10,982 nucleotides of DNA from Gammaproteobacteria bacterium (lineage in GTDB: Bacteria > Pseudomonadota > Gammaproteobacteria > Thiohalobacterales > Thiohalobacteraceae), in the NCBI GenBank assembly GCA_016214925.1, contig JACRMO010000171.1, positions 1 to 10,982 of the forward strand. The letters run 5' to 3'. The notes beneath the pieces are model-generated. The model saw only the letters and a program-made list of their open reading frames with translations. It searched no databases and was not told where the DNA came from. Position 1 is the first letter of the stretch, and each line of letters begins with the position of its first letter. Below are positions 1 through 6,832 of the stretch, in pieces. The translations under genes were made by a program, and so were the position numbers.

Positions 1-570
1 AAGCTTGGCTTCGCTACCGATCGTGTAGCTGTGTACGAAGGCCAGCCCAAACGCCACCCACACCAGCCAATGCCCCATTCGCCACGCATTGCCGCGACGC
101 GCACGCCACACGGCCATGCCGATAGACACCAGCAGCAGCACCAGGGCGATCAGACCCAGGGACACAATGCGCGGATAGTAGGTCGTGAAAAGATCAGGTA
201 GCAGCCATTGATAGGCGAAATGCTGGTTGCGTATCGACACGCCGGTCACGAACAGTCCCGCATGCAGCAGGATCAACACCAGCACCAGCGCACCCAACCC
301 TCTGTGCGACTGACTGCCGCCGACACCGGTGAGCGGGCTGCGGTACGATCCGCCCAGCAGCTGCAACCAGAACAGGACAAAGGCATACAGTCCGAGGAAC
401 TTGGACAGGACATAGAGGAACTGCCCGTCCAGCACATGGTAGGTGAAGTACTGACTCAGAGCGCCGGTGTTGATGAAATGCGCGGCACCTGGCATCAGTA
501 ACAGCGCGGCCAACAGGCCAAATACCAGGACTTCATGCGCCTTAATCTCGTTCGTTAGTGTAGTGGTCAT
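1..570 (-). CDS. Ferric reductase-like transmembrane protein, partial (3' end beyond the window)
   Basis: Reading minus from an ATG at 570 gives 190 codons without a stop, up to the window edge. The translation has about five hydrophobic segments, near residues 13-30, 55-72, 91-110, 134-154 and 165-182. Histidines sit in two pairs, H89/H103 (14 apart, in an HRGLGAL...LLHAGLF context) and H167/H180 (13 apart, in HWLVW...FVHSY). Paired histidines 13-14 residues apart in adjacent helices are the usual b-haem ligands of the ferric reductase/NADPH-oxidase/MsrQ-type membrane domain, so this is probably an electron-transferring haem protein of the inner membrane. Whether a FAD/NAD(P) or other domain follows cannot be seen. 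The start lies 6 nt after the stop of the rhodanese gene, with a GGGGG stretch at 581-585 as a rather distant ribosome site, so the two genes are probably one operon. The substrate is unknown. Confidence 0.8.
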   Translation of the reverse strand, partial: MTTTLTNEIKAHEVLVFGLLAALLLMPGAAHFINTGALSQYFTYHVLDGQFLYVLSKFLGLYAFVLFWLQLLGGSYRSPLTGVGGSQSHRGLGALVLVLILLHAGLFVTGVSIRNQHFAYQWLLPDLFTTYYPRIVSLGLIALVLLLVSIGMAVWRARRGNAWRMGHWLVWVAFGLAFVHSYTIGSEAKL

Positions 571-576
571 CTGGCT

Positions 577-1095
577 TCAACCCCCATTCGCCGCAGCGCA
601 CTGCCCGCCCTGCTCGGCGCAGGCCTTCAACTGCGCGACCGCCGCTGCTTCAGTTTCACCTTGCTTGTATATCGGCAACCCATAAGCCTTCCAGCCATTG
701 ATGCCCGGCTTTTCCAGCGTCACCACGTTCTTCACACCCACGTGTGCCAGGGCCTTGGCGACTTCATAGCCACGGAAATCCTTCAGACAGTAACCGACCA
801 CGAGGTTGGCATCTTTGATAACGTCCGGCGTCAGTTGATTGATATCACGCAGCGGCAGATTGATCGCGCCGGGGATATGCTCCTCCTCGAACTCCGGTGC
901 CTCGCGCGCGTCGACGAACACCACGCGCTTGCCGTCACGCACCAGCGCCAGGACTTCATCTTTGGAGGCGATGGGGATTAGATTGACGGAGTGGTCGGCG
1001 GCCGCCTGAACGGGCTGCTTATCCGTTAAAGCCCAGGTGATTGCTTGGAAGAGCAGTAATGCAACGATTGCTGCGGCAAATACTCGAAAAACCAT
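577..1095 (-). CDS. Membrane-anchored periplasmic rhodanese-like protein
   Basis: A 172-residue protein with a single rhodanese domain. Residues 1-22 form a hydrophobic N-terminal anchor or uncleaved signal, which places the domain in the periplasm. The domain covers about residues 38-146: VVFVDAREAPEFEEEHIPGA (58-77) is the typical first half, and C103 opens a C-L-K-D-F-R loop of the CxxxxR form that carries persulfide in active rhodaneses. An active sulfurtransferase is therefore plausible, although the donor and acceptor are unknown. The C-terminal tail adds two more cysteines (C159, C166) in a low-complexity Ala/Gly-rich stretch, which may be a metal or redox site or may be irrelevant. 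The ATG at 1095 has GGGG seven bases upstream (1103-1106). The next gene starts 6 nt downstream, which suggests that sulfur transfer and membrane electron transfer are linked here. Confidence 0.88.
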   Translation of the reverse strand: MVFRVFAAAIVALLLFQAITWALTDKQPVQAAADHSVNLIPIASKDEVLALVRDGKRVVFVDAREAPEFEEEHIPGAINLPLRDINQLTPDVIKDANLVVGYCLKDFRGYEVAKALAHVGVKNVVTLEKPGINGWKAYGLPIYKQGETEAAAVAQLKACAEQGGQCAAANGG

Positions 1096-1261
1096 AACCT
1101 AACCCCAAAATATTATGTTTGTGCACTACTCGCGTTTCGCGGCTCTCCAGGCAGGAGATGGTTAATACGTACACCTATACGTCCCCCGCTTCCCAATCAC
1201 CCTGAACCGCCCACGTATGGGAGAAAATAATTCTGTCCCGGTTTTTTCGGTCCCGGTTTTT
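1096..1261. other. Intergenic gap between the Rhs-associated gene and the rhodanese operon
   Basis: A 166-nt gap separating two minus-strand units. It must carry the start signals of the rhodanese operon, but I see no convincing -35/-10 pair. The minus strand has an AT-rich CATAAT at 1112-1117, so close to the start codon that the transcript would begin at the ribosome site. Small inverted repeats are present: TCTCC/GGAGA at 1144-1158 with a 5-nt loop, CGCG-TTT-CGCG at 1131-1141, and ACGTA/TACGT within about 1165-1185. None is followed by a T-tract, so no intrinsic terminator can be called. Confidence 0.5.
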
Positions 1262-1264
1262 TCA
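1165..1264 (-). repeat. Candidate repeated noncoding element with small hairpins at the border of the Rhs locus
   Basis: Read on the minus strand this stretch has a purine-rich GGGACAGAATTATTTTC block, a CCCA-TACG-TGGG hairpin (about 1211-1222), a run of G, and an ACGTA-TAGGTG-TACGT hairpin (about 1165-1185). Blocks of the type GGGACAGA-TTATTTTC beside short palindromes are familiar to me as dispersed intergenic sequences in gammaproteobacterial genomes, some of them associated with REP/RAYT-type transposases. That link is from memory and no transposase is present here. An overlapping reading frame (1162-1455) runs through it and ends in an odd basic tail, as expected of a spurious frame crossing a repeat. 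The boundaries are approximate. Confidence 0.35.
1235..1264. repeat. 15-bp perfect-but-one tandem duplication
   Basis: GTCCCGGTTTTTTCG at 1235-1249 is followed directly by GTCCCGGTTTTTTCA at 1250-1264, so 14 of 15 positions are identical. The second copy contains the stop codon (1262-1264) of the candidate immunity gene, so the gene ends exactly at the edge of the duplication. The copy number could vary by slippage without affecting the protein. Confidence 0.85.
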
Positions 1265-1855
1265 GCAATTATCGAGCTTCTTTTGCTGACGTCTTGCGAC
1301 CAAACAGCCCACCCACTCTGGATATTGTTCGGGCCTATCTTCGAATTTCTGCAGCAGCCTTTTAGCACTAAATGAATCTTCATCTTTCGAAATAAAAATG
1401 GCGTAACCATCTTGGACACCCAGGATTTGTCCATCGCCGCCTGACGAAACCACATATCCGTGACACTCGAACAATAAAAAGAAGTAGATAAGATGCGCGA
1501 TTACCATTTCGCTATTTTCGTTTTCTTCCGTGTCATCGCCGAATTCAAATAAAAATGTCCGACTCTGTGTCAAATCCAATATCCTATCCGAACTAAAAAG
1601 AAACCTACCAAGTAAAAATTCCTCGACGGCGTCTAACGAAGTTGAATTGTCGATCTGAAAAATTTTCCAACTTCCACTCGGAAGCCAACTAGCCACATGT
1701 TCAGAAAACCGTCTCAAACTATTCGCATCACGCGGGGCTTTGTAGTTTATCCAACTACCTTTTTGGCCAGTTTCTTGAATTTGGTTCCACTCACCAATTT
1801 CCATGTCCATGGAATTCAAATATGCGTTAGCAATTTGTTTTGTTAAACATTTCAT
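1262..1855 (-). CDS. Candidate immunity protein for the upstream Rhs tip
   Basis: A 197-residue protein with no signal peptide and no clear transmembrane helix. Residues 118-129 are hydrophobic but flanked by charged residues, more like a buried core helix. It is acidic in the middle (FGDDTEENENSE, 105-116) and has a WKIFQIDNSTS stretch (63-73) and a HGYVVSSGGDGQILGVQDGY stretch (132-151). I recognise no catalytic motif and cannot assign it to a named immunity family. The case for immunity is contextual. It starts 34 nt after the Rhs stop codon on the same strand. Its G+C is roughly 42% by eye, against about 60% in the Rhs core. It is the size of Rhs/CDI immunity proteins. The ATG at 1855 has only a weak ribosome site (GGTAAGAA just upstream). 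Its stop lies in a 15-bp tandem repeat. It could instead be an unrelated accessory gene. Confidence 0.72.
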   Translation of the reverse strand: MKCLTKQIANAYLNSMDMEIGEWNQIQETGQKGSWINYKAPRDANSLRRFSEHVASWLPSGSWKIFQIDNSTSLDAVEEFLLGRFLFSSDRILDLTQSRTFLFEFGDDTEENENSEMVIAHLIYFFLLFECHGYVVSSGGDGQILGVQDGYAIFISKDEDSFSAKRLLQKFEDRPEQYPEWVGCLVARRQQKKLDNC

Positions 1856-1889
1856 ATCAATTTCTTACCACGTTAATTCAACGCCCGCC

Positions 1890-4800
1890 TTAATAAGGGA
1901 GCTTATACGGATTTAACCGCCTATTCAAAGGATCAGGAAACCCGCCACCAGCACCGTATGGCAATGGCGCACCCTTAGCGCCACTCGACCCCCCGCTATT
2001 CCCCTTTGGAGGTTTAGGTGGCTTCTGATTATGTCCATGCGCTTGTTCAGGAGAGCTCGGTTTTCCATTATTGGTCCACCATTTCCTCTCGCCCCCGCTA
2101 TACGTCTTCCAATAATAATCATCGGCATCTGGGGGACCGCCATGATTTTTATCTGGCACATAGTGGCATTCGGGCGCAGGCTGTTTCGGAATAGGTGGTC
2201 CAAGCCATTGCCCATCACTTGGCTCAGTACCAGGCCTTGGTTTCCACGGCCCACCAGGAACTCCATCATCATTCGGATTAGGTAGTTCTGAAGAAAGTCC
2301 ACGAGGATCGATGAATGCAAGCGGATTAAGAAGCGCGTAGGCATATACATTAACCCCACCCTCTAGCCCGATCGGATCCGCCTCCACATACCGCCCCGTG
2401 GTCGGATCGTAGTCCCGGAAGTAGTTGTAATACAGTCCCGTCTCGCTATCGGCATACTGTCCCGGATACCGCTGATTCAACGTGATGCTATTCGCATCCC
2501 CATCCGGATTCGCATTGATGACCGTCTCGCCGTACGCCGTGTAGTCCGCCTTCCACACGACGGCTTGGCTTTGGTTGGTCAGTGTCTTGGGCGTCTGCAA
2601 GTGATCGCTGTGCACGTCATACGTGCCGTTGATGTCCTTCATTTGCGTGGGGACGTAACTGTCCGGCAGGTACGCATAGCGCTTCTGCTCGGTGCCGGTG
2701 CCGTTGTACTCCGCCAACAACACATCCCCGTCCCACAGGTACCAGGTCGTGGTGGTGGTCGAGCCGACGGTCACGGACTTGCTGCGCCGTTGGCCGAACG
2801 GGTCGTAGGCGTAGGTGGCGGTGGTGGTGCCGTTCTGAGAGCGGGTCAGGCGGTTGTCGTGGTCGTATTCGAACGTCGCGCCATCGCCGCGGCTCAGTTG
2901 GTTGCCGTCATCATCGAACTGGTACGTGCGGTTCGGACTGGCGGTAATGCGGTTGTTGGTGTCGTAGCCATAGGCCGCCGGATCGGCGGGCGCTTCGCGG
3001 TTGCCCACCTTGTCATAGGCGAAGTCCTCCTGCGCGGGCAGGCCGGTGGATGCCGGGTGCAACGCCTGGGTCAAGCGGTTGATGCCGTCGTAGCCGTAAT
3101 CGTGCAGACCGGCCAGGGTGGTGACGGTGTCGATGTTCAGGGTGTCGTCGTAGGTGTAGCCGTATTGATCGAGCACACCGGCACTGCCGCTGACCTCGAT
3201 CGCCTGCACCGGGCCGTTCGGCTCATAGGCATAGTGCGTGGTCAGGCCATTCGGGTGATGCAGGTTCTCCAGCTCGCCGCTGGCGTAGTAGTCGAACGTG
3301 TACGCGGTCGGACTGATGAGGGTGGCCTGGGTCAGGCGGTTGAGTTTGTTGTGGGTGTAGGTGTGGCGGAACTGCTCGACGCCGTTCTTGCCCATGTACA
3401 GCGCGGCACGGTTGCCGAAGCGATCATACTCATGACTCAGATACACCGACGTGGTGCTAAACCCGTATTGGATTTCCTGCTCGATGCGGTTCAGGGCGTC
3501 GTAAGTCCAGGTCTTGTAGAAGCCGGTCAGGTTGTCCTGGGCCGAGTTCACGTTGCCCGTGTAGGTATAGACATAAGCGATCTGCCGGTCCGCTGTCGTA
3601 GACGTGGCGGTGGGGTAATACGCCACGCTGTTCATGCCACCCCAGGGCCGGTAACCGTAGTCGATCTTCTGGCCACGCGCGTTGAGGCTGTAGTCCACGC
3701 GGTTCAAGCTGTCGTAGACGTGGGTGACGGTCTGGCCCAGCGACTGGGTCACGGCCGTGTTGTTCGACAGGCTGTCGTAGGTGTAGGTGGTGGTCTTGTT
3801 CTCCGCATCGGTGACGCGGATCAGGTTGCCCACGGCGTCGTAGGCCATCGTCGTGACCGGGCTCGGGGTGATGCCAAGCTGCTCGGTCTGCACGAGCCGG
3901 CTCAGGGCATCGTAACTGTAGCGAGTGACGGCGTTCTTGGCATCGGTGACCTGGGTACGGTTGCCGAGCGCATCGTAGGCATAGCTCGTCGTCTTGGTCT
4001 TGGGATCGGTGATGCTGGTCAGACGTCCCAACGCATCGTAGCTGTAACGGGTGATGCGGTTCTGCGCGTCGGTGCTGGTCAACACCTTGCCGCGGCTGTC
4101 GTAGCTGTAGGTGACATCGGTCAGCCAGCCACCGTCGTCCTGTTTGCGCTGCACGCTTTGCAGCCAGCCTTGCGGGGTGTAGGCGAGCTGTGTGACCTGC
4201 CCTTCGCCGTCGGCGGCGGTGCGCCCCACTTCGACCTGGGTCAGGTTGTCACCGGTGTAGGTGTAGTGCGTCTCTTCTCCGAGCGCATTGGTGATCTGCG
4301 TCACTCGACCGCGGTCGTCGTACACCAGGTTTGTGATGTTGCCGTCGGGATCCTGCATCCAGTTGCGGTTGCCCTGGGCGTCGTAGTCATAGAGGTACTT
4401 GAGGAACGCCAGCTCGGTGCCTGCGGCGTTGTGGCGAGCCACCTTGGTTGCGCGGCCGTCGGCGTTGTAGGTGTAGCGCTGGCTGGTGCCGTCGGGGACC
4501 GTGACACGTTCGAGCTTGCCCAGCGCCGTGTAGGTATAAGTCGTGATCTGGAAGCTGCCGTCGTCCTTGCGGCGCTTGACCTCGTGGATGTTGGTCGGGC
4601 TGCCTGCGGCATCGTAATAGAAAGTGTATTCCGTGCGGAACACCTTGGCCGGCTCGGCGCTCGACACCGTCTGTTCCCAGGCGACCCAGTTGTGATCGTA
4701 GCCCCAGGTCTGGGTAATGACCTCACCCCCGGTCAGCGTGATCTGCTCCAGCGTCTTGTTGCCGGCGGTGTCGTAGTCATAATCAATACCACGCACCAAG

Positions 4801-6206
4801 GCCTCGGTGCCGCCGACGGGTGTGGCATACACGTCTTCGCGGGTGACGCGCGCATCGGCGTTGCGTGTCTGAACTTGGCGGTAGCGTGTGCCGTCGGTGA
4901 GCGTCCAGCTCGTTTGTTCCGGGAAGCCGTTCTCGGCCAGGACGTAGGTTGTCGTCAGCGTGTTGAGCAGTGTCGTGCCGTCGCTGGCGTAGATGCTGTG
5001 AGTGACCGTGGTCTCGACGCCCGTCGTGTAGGCGAAGACATAGACGTTGGCACCGTGGGTCTGGCGGATAACGCGATCCTGGGCATCGTACTGGTTGATA
5101 TAGGGCGTAGCCGTCGCACCGAGCTGGATGCTCGTCAGATTGTGCGCATCCTGCAGGACATTGGTCGCGGTGACATCGTTGTACACGAAGGTCGAGACCA
5201 GACCTTCCAGGCCGTTCACTTGCAACAAGTTGCCGTTCTTGGCGGATTGGGTGGTGTCGTGGCTGTAGGTGACCTGACGCCCGTCCGAGGACTGGATGTC
5301 AGTGATGCGGCCGGTGGCATCGTCGTAATGAATGTCCACGAAGTGGTTGGTCAGCGTGCCGCTCGCCAGCCGTTCCTGTACTTTGGTCAGGCGATAATCG
5401 TAGGCGACGATAGCGGGTGTCGCCGGGTCCAGCGCGAACGGCGAGCTGCCCACCAACGGCAGACGGCCGCGGCTGTCGTAGCTCAACTCCAAGCGGTTGC
5501 CTTGCGGATCCTGCAAGGCGATCAGTTTACCTTGCGCGTCGTACTGCTCCTGACTGCCGCCGGACTGGGTGACGATGAACGTGCCGTCGGGGTTTTCGGT
5601 CAGCGTGGCACGGGTGCCGGTTGGGGTCTGATAGGCGTTACCGGTAAAGACATAGCGATTGCGGACACCGCAGTTCTTGCGAACGATCACCGAACCGTCG
5701 GCGTACTTGAACAGCCGTTTGTCGTAGCTGAAGGCCCAGCCGTAACCCAAGGGCGAATCGTAACGCGTCTGGCTGTCATATTTGCGCATCATTTGGATCG
5801 GGTAGGCACCTTCCACTACCAGATCCGTTTGGGTCATGAATTCTTTGCCGGTCGAAGGACTAACGGGCTTACCGACGCCATGGTCGTCGGCGCCGTAGCC
5901 GTCGCCCGAATTGCCGGGACCACTGCCGGTGCCGTCGCCACCGCCGGAAGGTCCACTGCTCCCATCACCGCCACCATCTGGACCGGGGCCACCACCACAT
6001 TCGCACTCGTCGTTGCAGGGATCGGGCTCCGGCGGCGCAGCCGGTGTACCACCGCCACTGCCGGAGTTGAAGCAACCTCCGATGTCGCAGGCATACGCAT
6101 CAGGCACGAACCACGCACCGGCCAATACAACACAGACAGCTACCAGGACGGACCGACAGACAATGACGGCTGACAATATCCCCTTGCTTTCTGTCGGCTT
6201 TGACAT
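1890..6206 (-). CDS. Secreted Rhs/YD-repeat polymorphic toxin-type protein
   Basis: An Rhs protein of 1438 residues. I choose the ATG at 6206, not the in-frame ATG at 6242, because AAGGGA (6214-6219) lies 7 nt before it and nothing comparable precedes 6242. In numbering from 6242: a Sec signal peptide (13-51, ending DAYA); a Cys/Gly/Pro-rich linker (52-124); a DUF6531-like start of the Rhs shell (about 125-200); YD repeats from about 230 to 1150; the RHS core (about 1205-1316), with RYPGQYADSETGLYYNYFRD, GRYVEADPIGL and the final DPRGL (1312-1316). In this family the shell encapsulates the C-terminal tip, and aspartates in the two DPxG motifs (here D1289 and D1312) support self-cleavage after the second one. 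A 134-residue variable tip follows. There is no PAAR, VgrG-like or TcB part, so type VI loading is not indicated. It lies 74 nt after the TPR gene and 34 nt before the candidate immunity gene. The target of the tip is unknown. Confidence 0.93.
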   Translation of the reverse strand: MSKPTESKGILSAVIVCRSVLVAVCVVLAGAWFVPDAYACDIGGCFNSGSGGGTPAAPPEPDPCNDECECGGGPGPDGGGDGSSGPSGGGDGTGSGPGNSGDGYGADDHGVGKPVSPSTGKEFMTQTDLVVEGAYPIQMMRKYDSQTRYDSPLGYGWAFSYDKRLFKYADGSVIVRKNCGVRNRYVFTGNAYQTPTGTRATLTENPDGTFIVTQSGGSQEQYDAQGKLIALQDPQGNRLELSYDSRGRLPLVGSSPFALDPATPAIVAYDYRLTKVQERLASGTLTNHFVDIHYDDATGRITDIQSSDGRQVTYSHDTTQSAKNGNLLQVNGLEGLVSTFVYNDVTATNVLQDAHNLTSIQLGATATPYINQYDAQDRVIRQTHGANVYVFAYTTGVETTVTHSIYASDGTTLLNTLTTTYVLAENGFPEQTSWTLTDGTRYRQVQTRNADARVTREDVYATPVGGTEALVRGIDYDYDTAGNKTLEQITLTGGEVITQTWGYDHNWVAWEQTVSSAEPAKVFRTEYTFYYDAAGSPTNIHEVKRRKDDGSFQITTYTYTALGKLERVTVPDGTSQRYTYNADGRATKVARHNAAGTELAFLKYLYDYDAQGNRNWMQDPDGNITNLVYDDRGRVTQITNALGEETHYTYTGDNLTQVEVGRTAADGEGQVTQLAYTPQGWLQSVQRKQDDGGWLTDVTYSYDSRGKVLTSTDAQNRITRYSYDALGRLTSITDPKTKTTSYAYDALGNRTQVTDAKNAVTRYSYDALSRLVQTEQLGITPSPVTTMAYDAVGNLIRVTDAENKTTTYTYDSLSNNTAVTQSLGQTVTHVYDSLNRVDYSLNARGQKIDYGYRPWGGMNSVAYYPTATSTTADRQIAYVYTYTGNVNSAQDNLTGFYKTWTYDALNRIEQEIQYGFSTTSVYLSHEYDRFGNRAALYMGKNGVEQFRHTYTHNKLNRLTQATLISPTAYTFDYYASGELENLHHPNGLTTHYAYEPNGPVQAIEVSGSAGVLDQYGYTYDDTLNIDTVTTLAGLHDYGYDGINRLTQALHPASTGLPAQEDFAYDKVGNREAPADPAAYGYDTNNRITASPNRTYQFDDDGNQLSRGDGATFEYDHDNRLTRSQNGTTTATYAYDPFGQRRSKSVTVGSTTTTTWYLWDGDVLLAEYNGTGTEQKRYAYLPDSYVPTQMKDINGTYDVHSDHLQTPKTLTNQSQAVVWKADYTAYGETVINANPDGDANSITLNQRYPGQYADSETGLYYNYFRDYDPTTGRYVEADPIGLEGGVNVYAYALLNPLAFIDPRGLSSELPNPNDDGVPGGPWKPRPGTEPSDGQWLGPPIPKQPAPECHYVPDKNHGGPPDADDYYWKTYSGGERKWWTNNGKPSSPEQAHGHNQKPPKPPKGNSGGSSGAKGAPLPYGAGGGFPDPLNRRLNPYKLPY
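1893..2294 (-). other. Variable C-terminal tip of the Rhs protein (candidate toxin region, 134 residues)
   Basis: This is the part of the Rhs gene after DPRGL, where family members swap unrelated toxin domains. It opens with SSELPNPNDDGVPGGPWKPR, continues through ECHYVPDKNHGGPPDADDYY and WKTYSGGERKWWTNNGKPSS, and has an SPEQAHGHN segment. It closes with a Lys/Pro/Gly-rich tail ending NPYKLPY. The spaced pattern PW.P / VP...GGPP / YWKT / W / PEQAH recurs, as far as I recall, at the ends of other proteobacterial Rhs proteins, so it is probably a conserved tip type. I know no demonstrated activity for it and see no nuclease, deaminase or ADP-ribosyltransferase signature. G+C is about 55% by eye, between that of the core and of the immunity candidate. 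Confidence 0.6.
3702..4103 (-). repeat. Regular block of YD repeats in the Rhs shell (21-residue period)
   Basis: The clearest run of YD repeats begins with tyrosines at residues 714, 735, 756, 777, 801, 822 and 843 (numbering from 6242). The spacings are 21, 21, 21, 24, 21 and 21 residues, so the DNA period is 63 bp with one 72-bp unit. The motifs read YDSRG, YDALG, YDALG, YDALS, YDAVG, YDSLS and YDSLN, each followed by a T(D)xxxxTTxYxY strand. In solved Rhs/TcC shells these repeats form the strands of the spiralling beta-sheet that encloses the tip. Confidence 0.9.
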
Positions 6207-6213
6207 AAGGTAA

Positions 6214-6219
6214 TCCCTT
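6214..6219 (-). promoter_or_regulatory. Ribosome binding site that decides the Rhs start
   Basis: AAGGGA on the minus strand, 7 nt before the ATG at 6206. The upstream in-frame ATG at 6242 has no such site. Starting at 6206 also puts a proper short n-region ahead of the signal-peptide hydrophobic core. Confidence 0.75.
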
Positions 6220-6280
6220 GCAGGCGAATGAGACCTGTTCATGGCGGCATTCCGGTCTGTTGTTCTAGATGTTGGGTTTA

Positions 6281-6832
6281 TTATTGGTTCGGTTGCTGAT
6301 TCGTCGTTATGCCCAATACGCGCTTGCGCCGCTCAGTGAGCGTTTCAGCGCGTGTGCGATCGCCACGGGTGTTAAAAAATCCTGCTGCTTGCGCAAGCGC
6401 GTCGGGATCGTCGGGTAGCAGGTCGATTGCAGACAAATAGGCGCGGGATGCATCTTGCGGTCGTCCCGCCTGATCATACATGAGCCCCTTGCGCAGCAAG
6501 AGCTGTCCATCCGGACCGCCCTCCGCAACCCGCCTATCGATGATCGCATGCGCTTCTTCATATCGCTGTTGAGCAATATAGAGATCAACCAGCGCCAGCT
6601 GAGCCTCACGATGTCCGGGTTCCTTGTATAGCGCGCGGTGGAAAGCACGCTCGGCCGCGCCCGTATCGCCCAGCCGGAGGGCCTCGCGCCCTTTCCCATA
6701 AGAAGAATCACCGTCACCGGCCCAGGCCATGTTCCCGATGAGTACTGCGCCCAGCAAGGCATGCACGAGCGTGACCGCCAAAAAACGGCGTACGCTGAAC
6801 ACAGGCCTGCCTTGTCTGCTGTTATGAGCCAT
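6281..6832 (-). CDS. Exported TPR-repeat protein
   Basis: A 183-residue protein starting at ATG 6832. GAGAGG (6841-6846) sits 8 nt upstream, whereas a GTG at 6838 would leave only 2 nt. Residues 1 to about 38 form a signal peptide (basic VRR, then LAVTLVHALLGAVLIGN, cleavage near AWA/GDG). The rest is helical tetratricopeptide-type repeats: SYGKGREALRLGDTGAAERA, then ALYKEPGHREAQLALVDLYI, then a YEEAHAIIDRR helix pair, then GLMYDQAGRPQDASRAYLSA, and LLPDDPDALAQAAGFFNTRG. That makes about three to four repeats. TPR proteins usually act as docking scaffolds, so a periplasmic assembly or chaperone role for the neighbouring exported proteins is plausible but inferred. The gene overlaps the preceding FlgD-like gene by 11 nt, which implies translational coupling. 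The Rhs gene follows after 74 nt. Confidence 0.85.
   Translation of the reverse strand: MAHNSRQGRPVFSVRRFLAVTLVHALLGAVLIGNMAWAGDGDSSYGKGREALRLGDTGAAERAFHRALYKEPGHREAQLALVDLYIAQQRYEEAHAIIDRRVAEGGPDGQLLLRKGLMYDQAGRPQDASRAYLSAIDLLPDDPDALAQAAGFFNTRGDRTRAETLTERRKRVLGITTNQQPNQ

Noticed and set aside
1..6. AAGCTT at the first base and TTCGAA at the last bases as possible cloning boundaries
   Set aside because: Both ends fall inside open coding frames, and six-base sites at a window edge prove nothing about the origin of the sequence.
208..981. Several plus-strand frames opposite the ferric-reductase-like and rhodanese genes
   Set aside because: The minus-strand products match known families with key residues intact; the plus-strand products do not resemble any protein.
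1096..1120. CATAAT at 1112-1117 as a -10 box for the rhodanese operon
   Set aside because: There is no -35 match 16-18 nt upstream, and transcription would begin on the ribosome binding site.
1131..1158. CGCG-TTT-CGCG and TCTCC/GGAGA hairpins as an intrinsic terminator for the Rhs operon
   Set aside because: The stems are only 4-5 bp and no T-tract follows on the minus strand.
1162..1455. A 97-codon minus-strand frame overlapping the end of the immunity candidate
   Set aside because: It is out of frame with the better gene and runs through the 15-bp duplication, which gives a KTGTEKTGTE repeat. It ends in a basic tail that looks like translated noncoding repeat.
3702..4103. Regular 63-bp periodicity that might suggest a CRISPR-like or satellite array
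   Set aside because: The period is exactly 21 codons, the units are diverged, and they translate as YD repeats in a continuous frame.
6086..6097. Possible lipobox at the Rhs signal-peptide end (AYAC)
   Set aside because: Positions -3 and -2 are Ala and Tyr rather than Leu/Val and Ala/Ser/Thr, so an ordinary AxA signal-peptidase site is more likely.
2565..6173. A 1202-codon open frame on the plus strand, antisense to the Rhs gene
   Set aside because: Its product is a monotonous Val/Gly/Ala/Arg-rich string with no domain, and it mirrors the repeated YD codons of the real gene. High GC and the repeated TACGAC-type codons keep the antisense frame open.
6225..6265. AGACC/GGTCT inverted repeat between the TPR and Rhs genes
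   Set aside because: The arms are only 5 bp with a long loop, no T-tract and no known operator resemblance; likely chance.
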